Positions 19,912 to 29,239 of a stretch of 64,000 nucleotides of DNA are shown here, piece after piece; position 1 is the stretch's first letter; every line of letters starts with the position of its first letter. The translations under genes were made by a program, and so were the position numbers. The notes under the pieces were generated by a model. The model worked only from the letters and a program-made list of their open reading frames with translations, was not told where the DNA came from and did not search any database. Where the stretch lies: NCBI GenBank assembly GCA_020637295.1, contig JACJWF010000001.1:310001-374000 (forward strand), in the 5' to 3' direction. This DNA is from Acidimicrobiaceae bacterium (GTDB lineage Bacteria > Actinomycetota > Acidimicrobiia > Acidimicrobiales > Ilumatobacteraceae).

Positions 19912-20981
19912 CCGACGCGCCCACCCCGATCGAGGACCTGCTGGTCACCCTCGGGCTGGCTCACGGCAGCCGGCCAGTGCACCTCACGCCCGGCGAAGCC
20001 GGCTCGCTGCTCGCGCGGCCCGCGTTCCACGGCCTCACCGCTCTGCTCGGGGCCGCAGTGGACACCGGTGACGTGCGTGTGGACATCGCCACCTCGGGGG
20101 AAGTCACTCGCGGTTGGGCCGAGGCCATGGCCCGTGCCGTGGAACTGGACGGGCTGCTGCTGGAGGTGTGCGCGGCACTGGCCCAAGCCGGCATCCCCAC
20201 CCGAGTGCTGAAGGGCGCGGCCGTGGCCACGCTGGACGAACCCGACCCCGCCTGGCGCAGCTACCAGGACGTGGACGTGCTGGTGCCGGCCAACCGGTTG
20301 ATGGCCGCCGCCGACGCCCTCGCGCCACTGGGCCTGCAGCCGGCCGTGCCGCCCGTGCGCCGCGGCTGGGCCGACCGTCACGCCAAGAGCCTGACCCTGC
20401 GCCATCACTCCGGCATGCAGGTGGACTTGCACCGTCGCCTGGCCGGGGGGCCGCTCGGCGCCCGCATCCGGACGGATGCCCTCTTCGCCGGGGGCGACGA
20501 CCTGCCGGTGGGTACCGCCACCCTCACCGCGCTCGTGGCGGAGCACCGCTTCCTCCACGCCTGCTACCACGCCGTGCTCGGCGGCACCCGCGGCCCCCGC
20601 CACCGGCGTGACGTGCTGCTGCTGGCCCGGCGGGTGTCGCCCGAGGCCGTGGAGCACCGATGGGACGAAGGGTGGGTCTCCGGGGTGGTGGCTGCCGCCT
20701 TGCGCTGGGCGACTGCCGACGGAGCCACGGCAGCCCTGCCACCGGCCTGGACCGCGTGGTGCGAGCGCCACGACGCAGACTCCGCGGGCGCTGATGCCAC
20801 CCCCGGCTTCCAGGCCCAGGCTCGCGGCGAACTGCGCCTGCAGCGGGGCCTTCGAGCCAAGTGGGCGTATGTCTGGCCCCTGGTGTGGCCCTCCCGTGCC
20901 CACCTGCAGGCCCGCCGCCGCACCCGCACCAGCCACCTGCGTCGGCTGGCACGCACCGCGTTGGCGCGCCGCAGTCCGTGA
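19908..20981 (+). CDS. NTP_transf_5 family nucleotidyltransferase-like protein
   Basis: A 357-residue protein with the family pattern LKGAAV, then RSYQDVDVLVP supplying the paired Asp of a nucleotidyltransferase fold, and VDLHRRLAG. The C-terminus is Arg-rich. Members occur beside PqqD-like and HPr-kinase-like genes in peptide and surface-polymer loci, including phosphorylated lasso peptide clusters, where they further modify the product. GTG 19908 overlaps the previous stop (GTGA). The 107-bp gap after it holds a likely promoter for the next gene. Confidence 0.82.
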   Translation: MTDAPTPIEDLLVTLGLAHGSRPVHLTPGEAGSLLARPAFHGLTALLGAAVDTGDVRVDIATSGEVTRGWAEAMARAVELDGLLLEVCAALAQAGIPTRVLKGAAVATLDEPDPAWRSYQDVDVLVPANRLMAAADALAPLGLQPAVPPVRRGWADRHAKSLTLRHHSGMQVDLHRRLAGGPLGARIRTDALFAGGDDLPVGTATLTALVAEHRFLHACYHAVLGGTRGPRHRRDVLLLARRVSPEAVEHRWDEGWVSGVVAAALRWATADGATAALPPAWTAWCERHDADSAGADATPGFQAQARGELRLQRGLRAKWAYVWPLVWPSRAHLQARRRTRTSHLRRLARTALARRSP

Positions 20982-21036
20982 CATCCACGTCATCGCGGCT
21001 GCTCAGAGGCGTCTCAGAGCCGGGAATACCTGCTTC

Positions 21037-21059
21037 CGCAAACATTTTGCGTGTAGCTT
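21037..21059 (+). promoter_or_regulatory. candidate promoter with overlapping palindrome before the C25 protein gene
   Basis: CGCAAA-cat-TTTGCG (21037-21051) is a perfect 6-bp inverted repeat directly upstream of TAGCTT (21054-21059), a plausible -10 box, with the ATG 30 bases on. CTCAGAG is also repeated at 21002 and 21013. A purine-rich stretch (GAAGAGAAAGAA) before the ATG can serve as ribosome binding site. A repressor or activator site is inference. Confidence 0.4.
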
Positions 21060-21088
21060 GAGAAGGTTCCTTCCGAAGAGAAAGAACA

Positions 21089-24000
21089 ATGGAGACGATG
21101 CGGAAGTCTGTGAGCGCTACGGCGCGCCCTCGAAGCACGCCCATCGGGCGCCGACGCGCCCTCGCCGCCGTGGCTGCCGTCGTCGCCGGTTCTGTCGCCT
21201 GGGGGGTTGCCGCACCCGTCACGCCCGTCCAGGCGGCCGGCGAAACCATCATCAGCACCTTCTACGTGCCGCTCTTCGAGGACAACGCCCGCGCCGCGCT
21301 GTTCAGCGTGAACGGCGGCACCGGCACGGCCCTGTCGTCCACCACTTCGGTCACCATCGGCACCGAGGGTGAGCTGGTCTACTACGACCACTGGGAGGAC
21401 GGCTACGAGCCGGCTGCCAACAACAAGACTCAGGGTTCCACGCTGGTGCTGGGCGACGGCAACACCGCCAACGGTGATGCCTCCAACTACTGCGTGCCCG
21501 CCCGCTGCGCCGGCGACTACATGCCCGCCGGCGCCGTGCTGCGCCTCAACAACTCCACCACGGTGGTGCCCGGCTCGCTCACCACGCCGCGCAACTCCGC
21601 CACGGTGGTGTTCGACGGCCGCGACAAGCTGTCCGCCACCGGCGGCCTCACCGTCACCCATGCCACCTGGCCCACTGCCATCGACGCCCTGCACAGTGAG
21701 ATGGCTGCGGCCTTCGACACCTCCCGCTGGGGCATCAACTTCCGGGCGCCCGTCGGCACCAACACGCCCGCCCAGGGCAGCGGCACCACCAGCTTCAGCT
21801 ACTCCGGCATCGAAGTGATGGCCGCAGAGGCCGGCACGTCGGTGTCCGTCGACGCCAACAACGACGGCGATTTCCTCGACGCCAACGACGTGAACGGCAC
21901 CGTCATCGGCGAGGGCCAGACCATCTACGTCAACGGCAACGTGCAGCAGGGTGCCCGGGTGGTCGCCTCCAAGCCGGTCCAGGTGTTCATGATGACCGGC
22001 GTCATCGGCTCCAACTACGAGAACCGGTCGTTCCAGATCTTCCCCACCGAGGGCCTGGTGAACGACTACGTCGCCCCGGCCTCCACTGCCCGGCCCAGCG
22101 GCACCCCGTCGTACGCCACCGTGCTGTACATCTTCAACCCGCAGACCACCGCCATCACGGTGAACGTGGAGACGCCCTCCGGTACCACGGCGTACAACGT
22201 GCCCGCGGGCAGCATTCTCAATCCGGCCCCGTTCCTGCCCTACAACGAGGCGGCGCGCATCACCTCGGCCTCCACGTTCGCCGTCGTCGCCGGCAGCGGC
22301 ACCCGCGAGATCTCCTCCCAGTCCCTGAACTACGACTGGGGCTACAGCCCGCTGCCCGCACGGCTGATCGTGGACGACCTGTCCATCGGCTGGGCGCCGG
22401 GCTCGCAGAACCTGTCGGCAGCCGGGTACGACCCGTTGTGGGTCACCACTGTCGCGCCCACCACGCTGTACGTGGACTACGACGGCGACCCGGCCACGGG
22501 TGCGTTCGTGGACCCCAACGGCCTGCGCTACGACACCACCTACAACTTCGCCACCGCGCTCGCCATGCAACGGGTCACCGACCCGAACGACAACGACATG
22601 ACCGGCGCCCGCATCTACACCATCGACGGCACCGGCATCGCCGCCGCCTACGGCGAAGACCCCGCCACCACCACGCCCGTGGCCTTCCCTGGCGTGGACC
22701 TGGGCACCACCCAGTTCCCGTCGTGCGGCGCCCTCTGCGTGAACAAGACCGCCTCGCTGGCGGTGGACGTGGACGGTGACGGCCTGGTGGACCCGGGCGA
22801 CACCATCCGCTGGGAAGTCACCGCCACCAACACCGACTACTACGTGCTGGTGCTGCCGGTGCTGCTGGACAGCCTGCCCCCCGACGTCACCTACGTGCCC
22901 GGCTCCAGCACGGTGCAGATCAACAACAACCCGGTCATCGGTGTGGCGGACGACTCCGTGCCGCCCGCCGCGACCCTGTTCCCCTACGACGAGAGCGGCA
23001 AGTCCATCGTCGCCAACATCCCCGTGGGCAGCCAGGTGAAGGTCACGTTCGAGACCACGGTGGATGACAACTACGGCGGCAGCGGCGCGCTGTGCAACAA
23101 GGCCGTCATCACCAGCGTCCGCCAGACCATCCTCACCCCGGCCAACGGCGCCGATACCGGCTGCGTGCCCATCGATGGCCTGCGGGTCACCAAGACGTCG
23201 AACTCTGGCGGCAACCCGGTGCAGCCCGGCCAGAACCTCACGTACACGATGACCGTCACGAATGCCGCCGGCGACACCGTCACCGGGGTGGAAGTGAAGG
23301 ACATCCTGCCCCCCGGCCTCACCTGGGTCTCCACCTCGGTCACCGCTCCGGCCCTCATCTCGGACACCTTCGCCGACGACTTCCAGAACACCAGCGGCGG
23401 CGGCTGGACCGGCAGCACCGGGTCCAATTCCTGGTCCGCCACGTCCTGGTCCGAAACGGACACCGGCGGGGCCGGCATCAACAGCGGTTTCGTGAAGAAG
23501 GTCACCGACAGTTCCAGCCTCGCCGTGGAGTTCGACGAGACGTCGCCCCAGAACACCGCGATCTCCCGTGTCGTGGGCGACCTCACCGGCTATGCCGCCG
23601 TCACCCTCGCGTTCGATCGTCGCTGCCAAAGCATGGAGACCGGCGACGCCGTCAGCGTGGAAGTCCGCCCGAACGGCGCCGCAGGGTGGCAGAACGTCGC
23701 CACCTTCAACAACTGCTCCAACGCACTCCCGGTGGCGGAGAGCTTCAACCTCACGGCCGGTCAGATCGGTACCGCCACCGAGATCCGCTTCCGGGTCAGC
23801 AACTCGTTCAGCGGTACGGGCAACGACTGGTTCTACCTGGACAACGTGGTCGTGTCGGCGGGCGTGCGGGCCCCGAGCACGTACGCCGGTGCGGCGCCGC
23901 CGAACCTCACCACTCTCACCGATCTGCTGCCGGGCGAGACCGCCACGATCACGCTGGTCACCACGGTGAACAACCCGTACACCGCCAGCGACGAGATCGA

Positions 24001-27000
24001 CAACCATGTGCGGGTGCAGGCCGGCAACCAGGTGGCCGAGGCCTCCGTCACCGACTGCGTGAAGTGCTTCGACACGGGCGACGACCCGGCCACGTTCAAC
24101 GGCGCCGGCGGCACCAACCCTGCAAGGGCTCGTGCCACGTCGCAGCGGAACTACATCGCCGACACCTTCCAGACCGGCAACTATTCCGGCAACACCGGCA
24201 CGGTGGACTGGACGGGCAGCGCCTGGACCGAGACCGGCGACGCCGCCACCGGCCCTGGCAGCGGCCTCATCCAGAACTTCGTGGACACGGCCGCGTCCAC
24301 CTTCGCCCTCCGCATCGGCAACCCCGGGGGCAGCACCGCCATCAACACCGCTGCCAGTCGAGTCGTGGGCGACCTGTCGGGTGCCACCACGGTGAACCTC
24401 GGCTACGACTACCGCTGCCAGAACATGGGCGCGTCGGACGAAGTGCAACTGCAGGTGCGGCCCAACGGGTCCTCGGGCTGGACTACGGTCCAGACGTTCA
24501 ACAACTGCAACAACGCGTCCATCTACTCCAACAACCAGGTCACCCTGTCGCCCAGCGTGCTCGGCACCGCCACCGAGATGCGGCTGGTGGTCACCAACAC
24601 GCTGGAGACCAACGAGATCTTCTTCTTCGACGACGTGCAGGTGCGGGCCACCTACGACGACGTCACCGTCGGCCCCCGCCTGGGCACCCTGTTCGACCGG
24701 GAGATCCTCACCGTCAGCGGGGCTTCGCCCTTCCCGGCCACCCCGCCCGGTGCTCCTACGGGTGACGACCTCGACGGCACCGACGACGAGGACGGCGTGG
24801 ACGTGCCCGGCATCGAGACCAACACCATCGACGTGCCGATCACCGTCACCGACGCCGGCGGCGGCGTGGCCTACGTCAACGGCTGGTTCGACTGGAACAA
24901 CGACGGCGTCTTCCAGATCAACGAGTCCATCTTCGATCCGTCCACCTTCGACTCCGCCACCGGCGGGCTCACGGTGGTGGGCGGCGTGGGTGAGGTGCCG
25001 GCACCCGGCACGTATACGGTCACCCTCAACGTGCCCAACCTGGAGACCAACGGCTCCGGCTTCGCCATCGGCGACACGCTGTACAGCCGCTTCCGCGTCG
25101 CCACCGAGCAGACGGGCGTGATCTCGCCGATCAACGCCTCGCTCGACGGCGAGATCGAGGACTACAGCTCCACGCTCAGCACCCTGCCCGTGAGCGTGGC
25201 GCACTTCCATTCCAGTCGCGTCGGCGGCTCGGTCAACGTGGACTGGCGCACCGCGCAGGAAGTGGACAACCTCGGCTTCCGCCTGTACGCCACCGGCCCC
25301 GACGGGGAGCGCATCCTGCTCACCCCGGACCTCATCGTGTCGAAGGCGCCGACCTCCATCGAGGCGCAGACGTATCGCACCACCGTGCGCACCACCGCCC
25401 GCGAGCTGTGGCTGGAGGACGTGTCGCTGGACGGCGTGTCCGAGTTCCACGGGCCCTACACCGTCGGCCAACGCTACGGCAGCGCGGCCCCGCCGGAGGA
25501 GATCGACTGGGCATCCGCCAACCGCGAACTGCGTCCCGAGATCGCCGCCGAGCGCGCCCAGGACGTGCGCCAGGCCCGGGTGGACTCCGCCCGCCGGGCC
25601 GTCGCACCCACCGCCGTCACCGGCCCGGTCGCCCGCCTGGAAGTCACCGAGTCCGGCGTGCAGCAGGTCACCTATGAAGCCCTCGCCTCGGTCGGCGTGG
25701 ACCTTGCCGGCGTGCCGATCGGCTACCTCGCCCTCACCGACCCCTCCGGCCCTGTGCCGATCGAGGTCACCGGCGGGGCCACGTTCGGCCCCGGTTCCGC
25801 CATCCGCTTCCTCGGCGAACCGCTGGACACCCTGTACACCGGTACCAACGTGTACCGGCTGCACATCGACCGGTCGCTGGCCCGGCGGGTGACGCTCAGC
25901 GAGGCGCCCACCACGCCCTCGTCGCCCCGCGACGACCGTCGCCGCCTGGACGGCCCCACCGGACCCACCGGCGGCGCCACCCTCACCGAGGCCCCGGCCA
26001 CCACGTACACGGCCACGGCCACCGAGGAGCAGAACGTCAGCTACTCGGTCACCGCCCCCGGCGACGACCCCTGGTACGAGACGCTGATGGTGGCGTTCGC
26101 CGGCTCGCCGTTCACCGCCAGCGGGCACCTCACGCTGGACCATGTGGTGGCCGGCCAGCCCGCCGTCGTCACCGTGGACGCCTGGGGCATCACCCGGGCC
26201 CCCGAGGCCGACGAGCACCATGTGCTGCTGTCCGTCAATGGCGTGCCCGTGGGTGACTACTACTTCGACGACAACGACCTGCTCCACGCCGTGGCCGACG
26301 TGCCCGCCGGGGTGCTGGTGAACGGCGACAACACGGTCCAGCTCACCCTGCTGGCCGACACCGGAGTGTCCATCGACATCATCGTGGTGGACTCCTGGGC
26401 GCTCACGTACCAGCGCGATGCGGTTGCGGTGGACGGCCGGCTGGACCTCCACGCCGCCGGCCAGCAACTGGACGTCAGCGGCATGCCCGCCGGCGAGGTG
26501 CTGGCCTACCGCGTGGATGCCGGCGGTTCGGTCGCTCGCGTTGCCGTCACCTCGGACGGCAGCGGCATCACCCAGGTGCCCACGACCGGCACGTCGCAGC
26601 GCTACGTGCTGGCCGCCGCCGGTGCTGTGCGCACACCTGCCGTCGCCCCAATGCCCGCCGCGATGCCGCTGATCGCCGGCCAGGTGGACTACCTGATGAT
26701 CGCCCCCGCTGTGCTGCACGACGCGCTCCAGCCGCTGGTGCAGTATCACCAGTCGCTCGGTCGCACCGTGAAGGTGGTGGAACCCAACGACATCTACGAG
26801 GCCTACAGCCACGGCGTGGTGGACGCTGCGGCCATCGACCGCTACCTCGCCGCCGCCGTGCCGGCCATGGACGTCCGCTGGGTGCTGCTGGTCGGCGCCG
26901 ACTCCGTGGACTACCGCGACTTCGACCACGACGGCTCGTACAGCCTGATGCCGTCCATGTACGGCAGCACCGGCTACGGCATCACCTACGCCCCGATGGA

Positions 27001-27712
27001 CCCCGCATACGGTGACGTGGACGGCGACGGCGTGCAGGACGTGGCGATGGGTCGCATGCCCGCTCGCACGCCCAGCGAACTCAGCGTGCTGGTGGCCAAG
27101 ACTCTGGCCTATGCCGCAGGCAGCAGCCGCACCGCGATGCTGGCATCCGACGCCAACGGCGGCATCGACTTCCAGGCTGCCAACGACACCACCGAGGCCG
27201 GCCTGGCCGGCTGGGCCGTCGAGCGCTCCGATGTGGACGCGCTGGGCGCCACGGCCGCACGCAACGCCCTGCTGGCCGCCATGCAGGATGGCACCGGCCT
27301 GGTGATGTACCTCGGCCACAGCAGCTCCCTCGAATGGACCGAGGTCGGCCTGTTCGACACCGCCACGGCGTCGTCGCTGAGCGGCGACCCCACCATGGTG
27401 GTGCAGTTCGGCTGCTGGAACACGTACTACGTGTCGCCCGACGCGGACACGCTGGCCCATGCCCTGCTGCTGAACCCCAACGGCGGAGCAGCGCTGGTGG
27501 CCGGGTCGTCTACACTCACGTCGTCCGGAAATGACATGCTGATGTCCGTGCATCTCGCAGCTCACGTGGACGACGGCGACCTCACCATCGGTGAAGCCGT
27601 CGTGCTGGCGAAGCAGGATGTCGCCCGCCAGGCGGGCGGCTCCACGGTGGACGTGCAGATGGGCTGGACCATCCTCGGCGATCCGGCAGTGGTGGCAGGA
27701 GGGGCGGCGTGA
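21089..27712 (+). CDS. giant secreted multidomain protein with gingipain-like C25 peptidase domain
   Basis: A 2,207-residue protein with a signal peptide (basic start, hydrophobic core, cleavage near residue 49 at VQA). Next come an all-beta region to about 540 and two DUF11-like modules (about 545-760). A roughly 170-residue module occurs twice (about 759-930 and 1023-1190; both contain RVVGDL, VRPNG and TFNNC). A GEVED domain (about 1226-1361, WFDWNNDGVF, DGEIEDYS) and an Arg-rich linker follow. The C-terminal 340 residues are C25-like, with His2077 in MYLGHSS and Cys2109 in QFGCWNTYY, a spacing close to gingipains. No LPXTG motif or membrane anchor is seen. The stop overlaps the Tat-protein gene (GTGA). 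Confidence 0.85.
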   Translation: METMRKSVSATARPRSTPIGRRRALAAVAAVVAGSVAWGVAAPVTPVQAAGETIISTFYVPLFEDNARAALFSVNGGTGTALSSTTSVTIGTEGELVYYDHWEDGYEPAANNKTQGSTLVLGDGNTANGDASNYCVPARCAGDYMPAGAVLRLNNSTTVVPGSLTTPRNSATVVFDGRDKLSATGGLTVTHATWPTAIDALHSEMAAAFDTSRWGINFRAPVGTNTPAQGSGTTSFSYSGIEVMAAEAGTSVSVDANNDGDFLDANDVNGTVIGEGQTIYVNGNVQQGARVVASKPVQVFMMTGVIGSNYENRSFQIFPTEGLVNDYVAPASTARPSGTPSYATVLYIFNPQTTAITVNVETPSGTTAYNVPAGSILNPAPFLPYNEAARITSASTFAVVAGSGTREISSQSLNYDWGYSPLPARLIVDDLSIGWAPGSQNLSAAGYDPLWVTTVAPTTLYVDYDGDPATGAFVDPNGLRYDTTYNFATALAMQRVTDPNDNDMTGARIYTIDGTGIAAAYGEDPATTTPVAFPGVDLGTTQFPSCGALCVNKTASLAVDVDGDGLVDPGDTIRWEVTATNTDYYVLVLPVLLDSLPPDVTYVPGSSTVQINNNPVIGVADDSVPPAATLFPYDESGKSIVANIPVGSQVKVTFETTVDDNYGGSGALCNKAVITSVRQTILTPANGADTGCVPIDGLRVTKTSNSGGNPVQPGQNLTYTMTVTNAAGDTVTGVEVKDILPPGLTWVSTSVTAPALISDTFADDFQNTSGGGWTGSTGSNSWSATSWSETDTGGAGINSGFVKKVTDSSSLAVEFDETSPQNTAISRVVGDLTGYAAVTLAFDRRCQSMETGDAVSVEVRPNGAAGWQNVATFNNCSNALPVAESFNLTAGQIGTATEIRFRVSNSFSGTGNDWFYLDNVVVSAGVRAPSTYAGAAPPNLTTLTDLLPGETATITLVTTVNNPYTASDEIDNHVRVQAGNQVAEASVTDCVKCFDTGDDPATFNGAGGTNPARARATSQRNYIADTFQTGNYSGNTGTVDWTGSAWTETGDAATGPGSGLIQNFVDTAASTFALRIGNPGGSTAINTAASRVVGDLSGATTVNLGYDYRCQNMGASDEVQLQVRPNGSSGWTTVQTFNNCNNASIYSNNQVTLSPSVLGTATEMRLVVTNTLETNEIFFFDDVQVRATYDDVTVGPRLGTLFDREILTVSGASPFPATPPGAPTGDDLDGTDDEDGVDVPGIETNTIDVPITVTDAGGGVAYVNGWFDWNNDGVFQINESIFDPSTFDSATGGLTVVGGVGEVPAPGTYTVTLNVPNLETNGSGFAIGDTLYSRFRVATEQTGVISPINASLDGEIEDYSSTLSTLPVSVAHFHSSRVGGSVNVDWRTAQEVDNLGFRLYATGPDGERILLTPDLIVSKAPTSIEAQTYRTTVRTTARELWLEDVSLDGVSEFHGPYTVGQRYGSAAPPEEIDWASANRELRPEIAAERAQDVRQARVDSARRAVAPTAVTGPVARLEVTESGVQQVTYEALASVGVDLAGVPIGYLALTDPSGPVPIEVTGGATFGPGSAIRFLGEPLDTLYTGTNVYRLHIDRSLARRVTLSEAPTTPSSPRDDRRRLDGPTGPTGGATLTEAPATTYTATATEEQNVSYSVTAPGDDPWYETLMVAFAGSPFTASGHLTLDHVVAGQPAVVTVDAWGITRAPEADEHHVLLSVNGVPVGDYYFDDNDLLHAVADVPAGVLVNGDNTVQLTLLADTGVSIDIIVVDSWALTYQRDAVAVDGRLDLHAAGQQLDVSGMPAGEVLAYRVDAGGSVARVAVTSDGSGITQVPTTGTSQRYVLAAAGAVRTPAVAPMPAAMPLIAGQVDYLMIAPAVLHDALQPLVQYHQSLGRTVKVVEPNDIYEAYSHGVVDAAAIDRYLAAAVPAMDVRWVLLVGADSVDYRDFDHDGSYSLMPSMYGSTGYGITYAPMDPAYGDVDGDGVQDVAMGRMPARTPSELSVLVAKTLAYAAGSSRTAMLASDANGGIDFQAANDTTEAGLAGWAVERSDVDALGATAARNALLAAMQDGTGLVMYLGHSSSLEWTEVGLFDTATASSLSGDPTMVVQFGCWNTYYVSPDADTLAHALLLNPNGGAALVAGSSTLTSSGNDMLMSVHLAAHVDDGDLTIGEAVVLAKQDVARQAGGSTVDVQMGWTILGDPAVVAGGAA

Positions 27713-28230
27713 CCGACCCCCAGGAGGTATCGGTGGACAACACGGCGGGGCACGATCGGCGGACCTTCCTTCGCCGCGCGGCCATCGGCGCGTCCGCCGT
27801 CGGCGCGTGGGTGGCGCCGCAGGTGCTGTCCACCGCGCATGTGTCCGCCGGTTGCACGCCGCTCACCCAGCTGCTGCAGATCCCCGCCATCTCCTGCCCG
27901 TCCAGCGGGGGTGCGGTCACCACGCTGGACGCCAACCTGCCGTCGTGTGCCCCCAGCGGGTGGGCCACCGGCCGCAACGACGGCGTCGGCTTCACCTGCA
28001 GCGCGCTCGGGGCATCGCCGGCTTGGGGAGCCTCCATCAGCATCACCGGTTGTACCCCCACCGAGGGCCGGGCGGTGAAGTACTGCCCACTCGCGTCGGG
28101 CTCCAAGTACACGTGCGTGTCGGGTGTCATTGTCGGCAGCACCATCACCTTCCCATTGCTGTCGGCCGCGGAGCAGTCCCAGGGCTGCGCCTACGTGGAT
28201 TACCGGATCACCGTCTCGTGCTGCACCTGA
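27709..28230 (+). CDS. small Tat-exported Cys-rich protein
   Basis: A 173-residue protein. RRTFLRRAAIGASAVGAWVAP is close to the twin-arginine consensus and is followed by a likely cleavage site at about AHVSA. The mature part (about 125 residues) is rich in Ser, Thr and Gly, has ten Cys, and ends ITVSCCT. I recognise no family. It is coupled by overlaps to the C25 protein gene upstream (GTGA) and the HprK-like gene downstream (13 bases). It is a candidate substrate or partner for the kinase-like, PqqD-like and nucleotidyltransferase-like proteins here, which is inference. Confidence 0.8.
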   Translation: MTDPQEVSVDNTAGHDRRTFLRRAAIGASAVGAWVAPQVLSTAHVSAGCTPLTQLLQIPAISCPSSGGAVTTLDANLPSCAPSGWATGRNDGVGFTCSALGASPAWGASISITGCTPTEGRAVKYCPLASGSKYTCVSGVIVGSTITFPLLSAAEQSQGCAYVDYRITVSCCT

Positions 28231-29111
28231 CGGCTCGCGCCGTCACCGCCTGGGGCTTCGCATTCCGCTTCCAGTCGGACCATCACGCCCTCGTCGACCT
28301 GGTGGAGTACTGCTACCGCGACCTGCCCGACGCTCCGGGCCCGGCCGCCGCCATCACCGTCCGCAAGACCGGCCGCGGCGGGCACGGCCTGGCCATGACG
28401 GTGCAGCACCCTGACGGGACCATCGAGCCGTGTGGCGAGGGCCGCACGCTGGAGGAGATGCCCGAACTGCTGTGGTGGGAGGTCAACCGCCGCGCCCGTG
28501 CTTCCGCCGCCGACCGCGTGGTGCTGCACGCCGCGACGATCGCCGACGACCGTGGCGCCTGGCTGCTGTGCGCCGGCTCACAGGTGGGCAAGAGCACCCT
28601 GGCCGCAGCCAATGCGCTGCGCCACGGCCGGCACCTGTCCGACGACATGGCGCTGCTGGCCGACGACACCGCCACCGTGCTGCCGTACGCCCGCCCCCTG
28701 ATGCTGCGCCCCGGCGGCCGTGAGGTACTGGTGGCCGCGGGTCGACCCGACGGCGCAGTGGTGCTGCCGCCTGGGGACGCGCCCCGCCTCGCCGTGCACG
28801 GCGACGAGTGGTTCCTGCCCGCCTCCGCGCTCGGCGCCACGGTGCCCGCCGGGCCGGTGCCCATCCGCGCCATCGGGTTCCTCGAACGCGGCCCAGGGGC
28901 GGCCGTGGAGCCGCTCGGGCAGGCCTCCACGCTGCAGCGTCTCGTCTCCCACTGCGCCACGCTGGACCGCCACGGTGCCGCCGACTTCCGCCGCCTGGAG
29001 CGCCTCGCCCGCCAGTCGCCGGGCTACCAGGTGGTGCTCGGCGCACCCGGTGAGGTGCTCGACCTGCTGGCGGTCGTGCCCGCCGCACCTCCGTCGCCGG
29101 CGAGCCCCTGA
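28218..29111 (+). CDS. HprK-related P-loop kinase-like protein
   Basis: A 297-residue protein. The C-terminal half has AGSQVGKSTLAAANA, a Walker A loop of the HPr kinase/phosphorylase type, and HLSDDMALLADD matching the Asp-rich segment after it. The N-terminal 100 residues resemble the front of HprK-related kinase A families rather than true HprK. Such kinases phosphorylate Ser in HPr, or the C-terminus of lasso peptides. GTG 28218 lies inside the end of the Tat-protein gene and is in frame with a good protein start (LHLTARAVTAWGF). No HPr gene is seen. It is the last overlapping gene of the set. Confidence 0.78.
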   Translation: MLHLTARAVTAWGFAFRFQSDHHALVDLVEYCYRDLPDAPGPAAAITVRKTGRGGHGLAMTVQHPDGTIEPCGEGRTLEEMPELLWWEVNRRARASAADRVVLHAATIADDRGAWLLCAGSQVGKSTLAAANALRHGRHLSDDMALLADDTATVLPYARPLMLRPGGREVLVAAGRPDGAVVLPPGDAPRLAVHGDEWFLPASALGATVPAGPVPIRAIGFLERGPGAAVEPLGQASTLQRLVSHCATLDRHGAADFRRLERLARQSPGYQVVLGAPGEVLDLLAVVPAAPPSPASP

Positions 29112-29239
29112 CCGCCGAGAGCACTGGGCGGTCGCGCCCGGGGCATCGTCGTCGGCCGATGTGGTTCTCATCAAGATTCGGTCAAGCCGCGCTCTCTTCG
29201 TGCCGATCATGACGTACCACCAGACGGCCCAATCTCTCG

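Noticed and set aside
21014..27565. A 2,183-codon open frame on the minus strand opposite the C25 protein gene
   Set aside because: It is the shadow of strong third-position GC in the plus-strand gene. Its translation is Gly/His/Val-rich with no domains, while the plus strand has signal peptide, catalytic motifs and coupled neighbours.
17888..29111. A lasso peptide biosynthetic cluster
   Set aside because: PqqD-like, kinase-like, nucleotidyltransferase-like and exporter genes are present, but no asparagine-synthase-type cyclase, no transglutaminase-like protease and no clear precursor.
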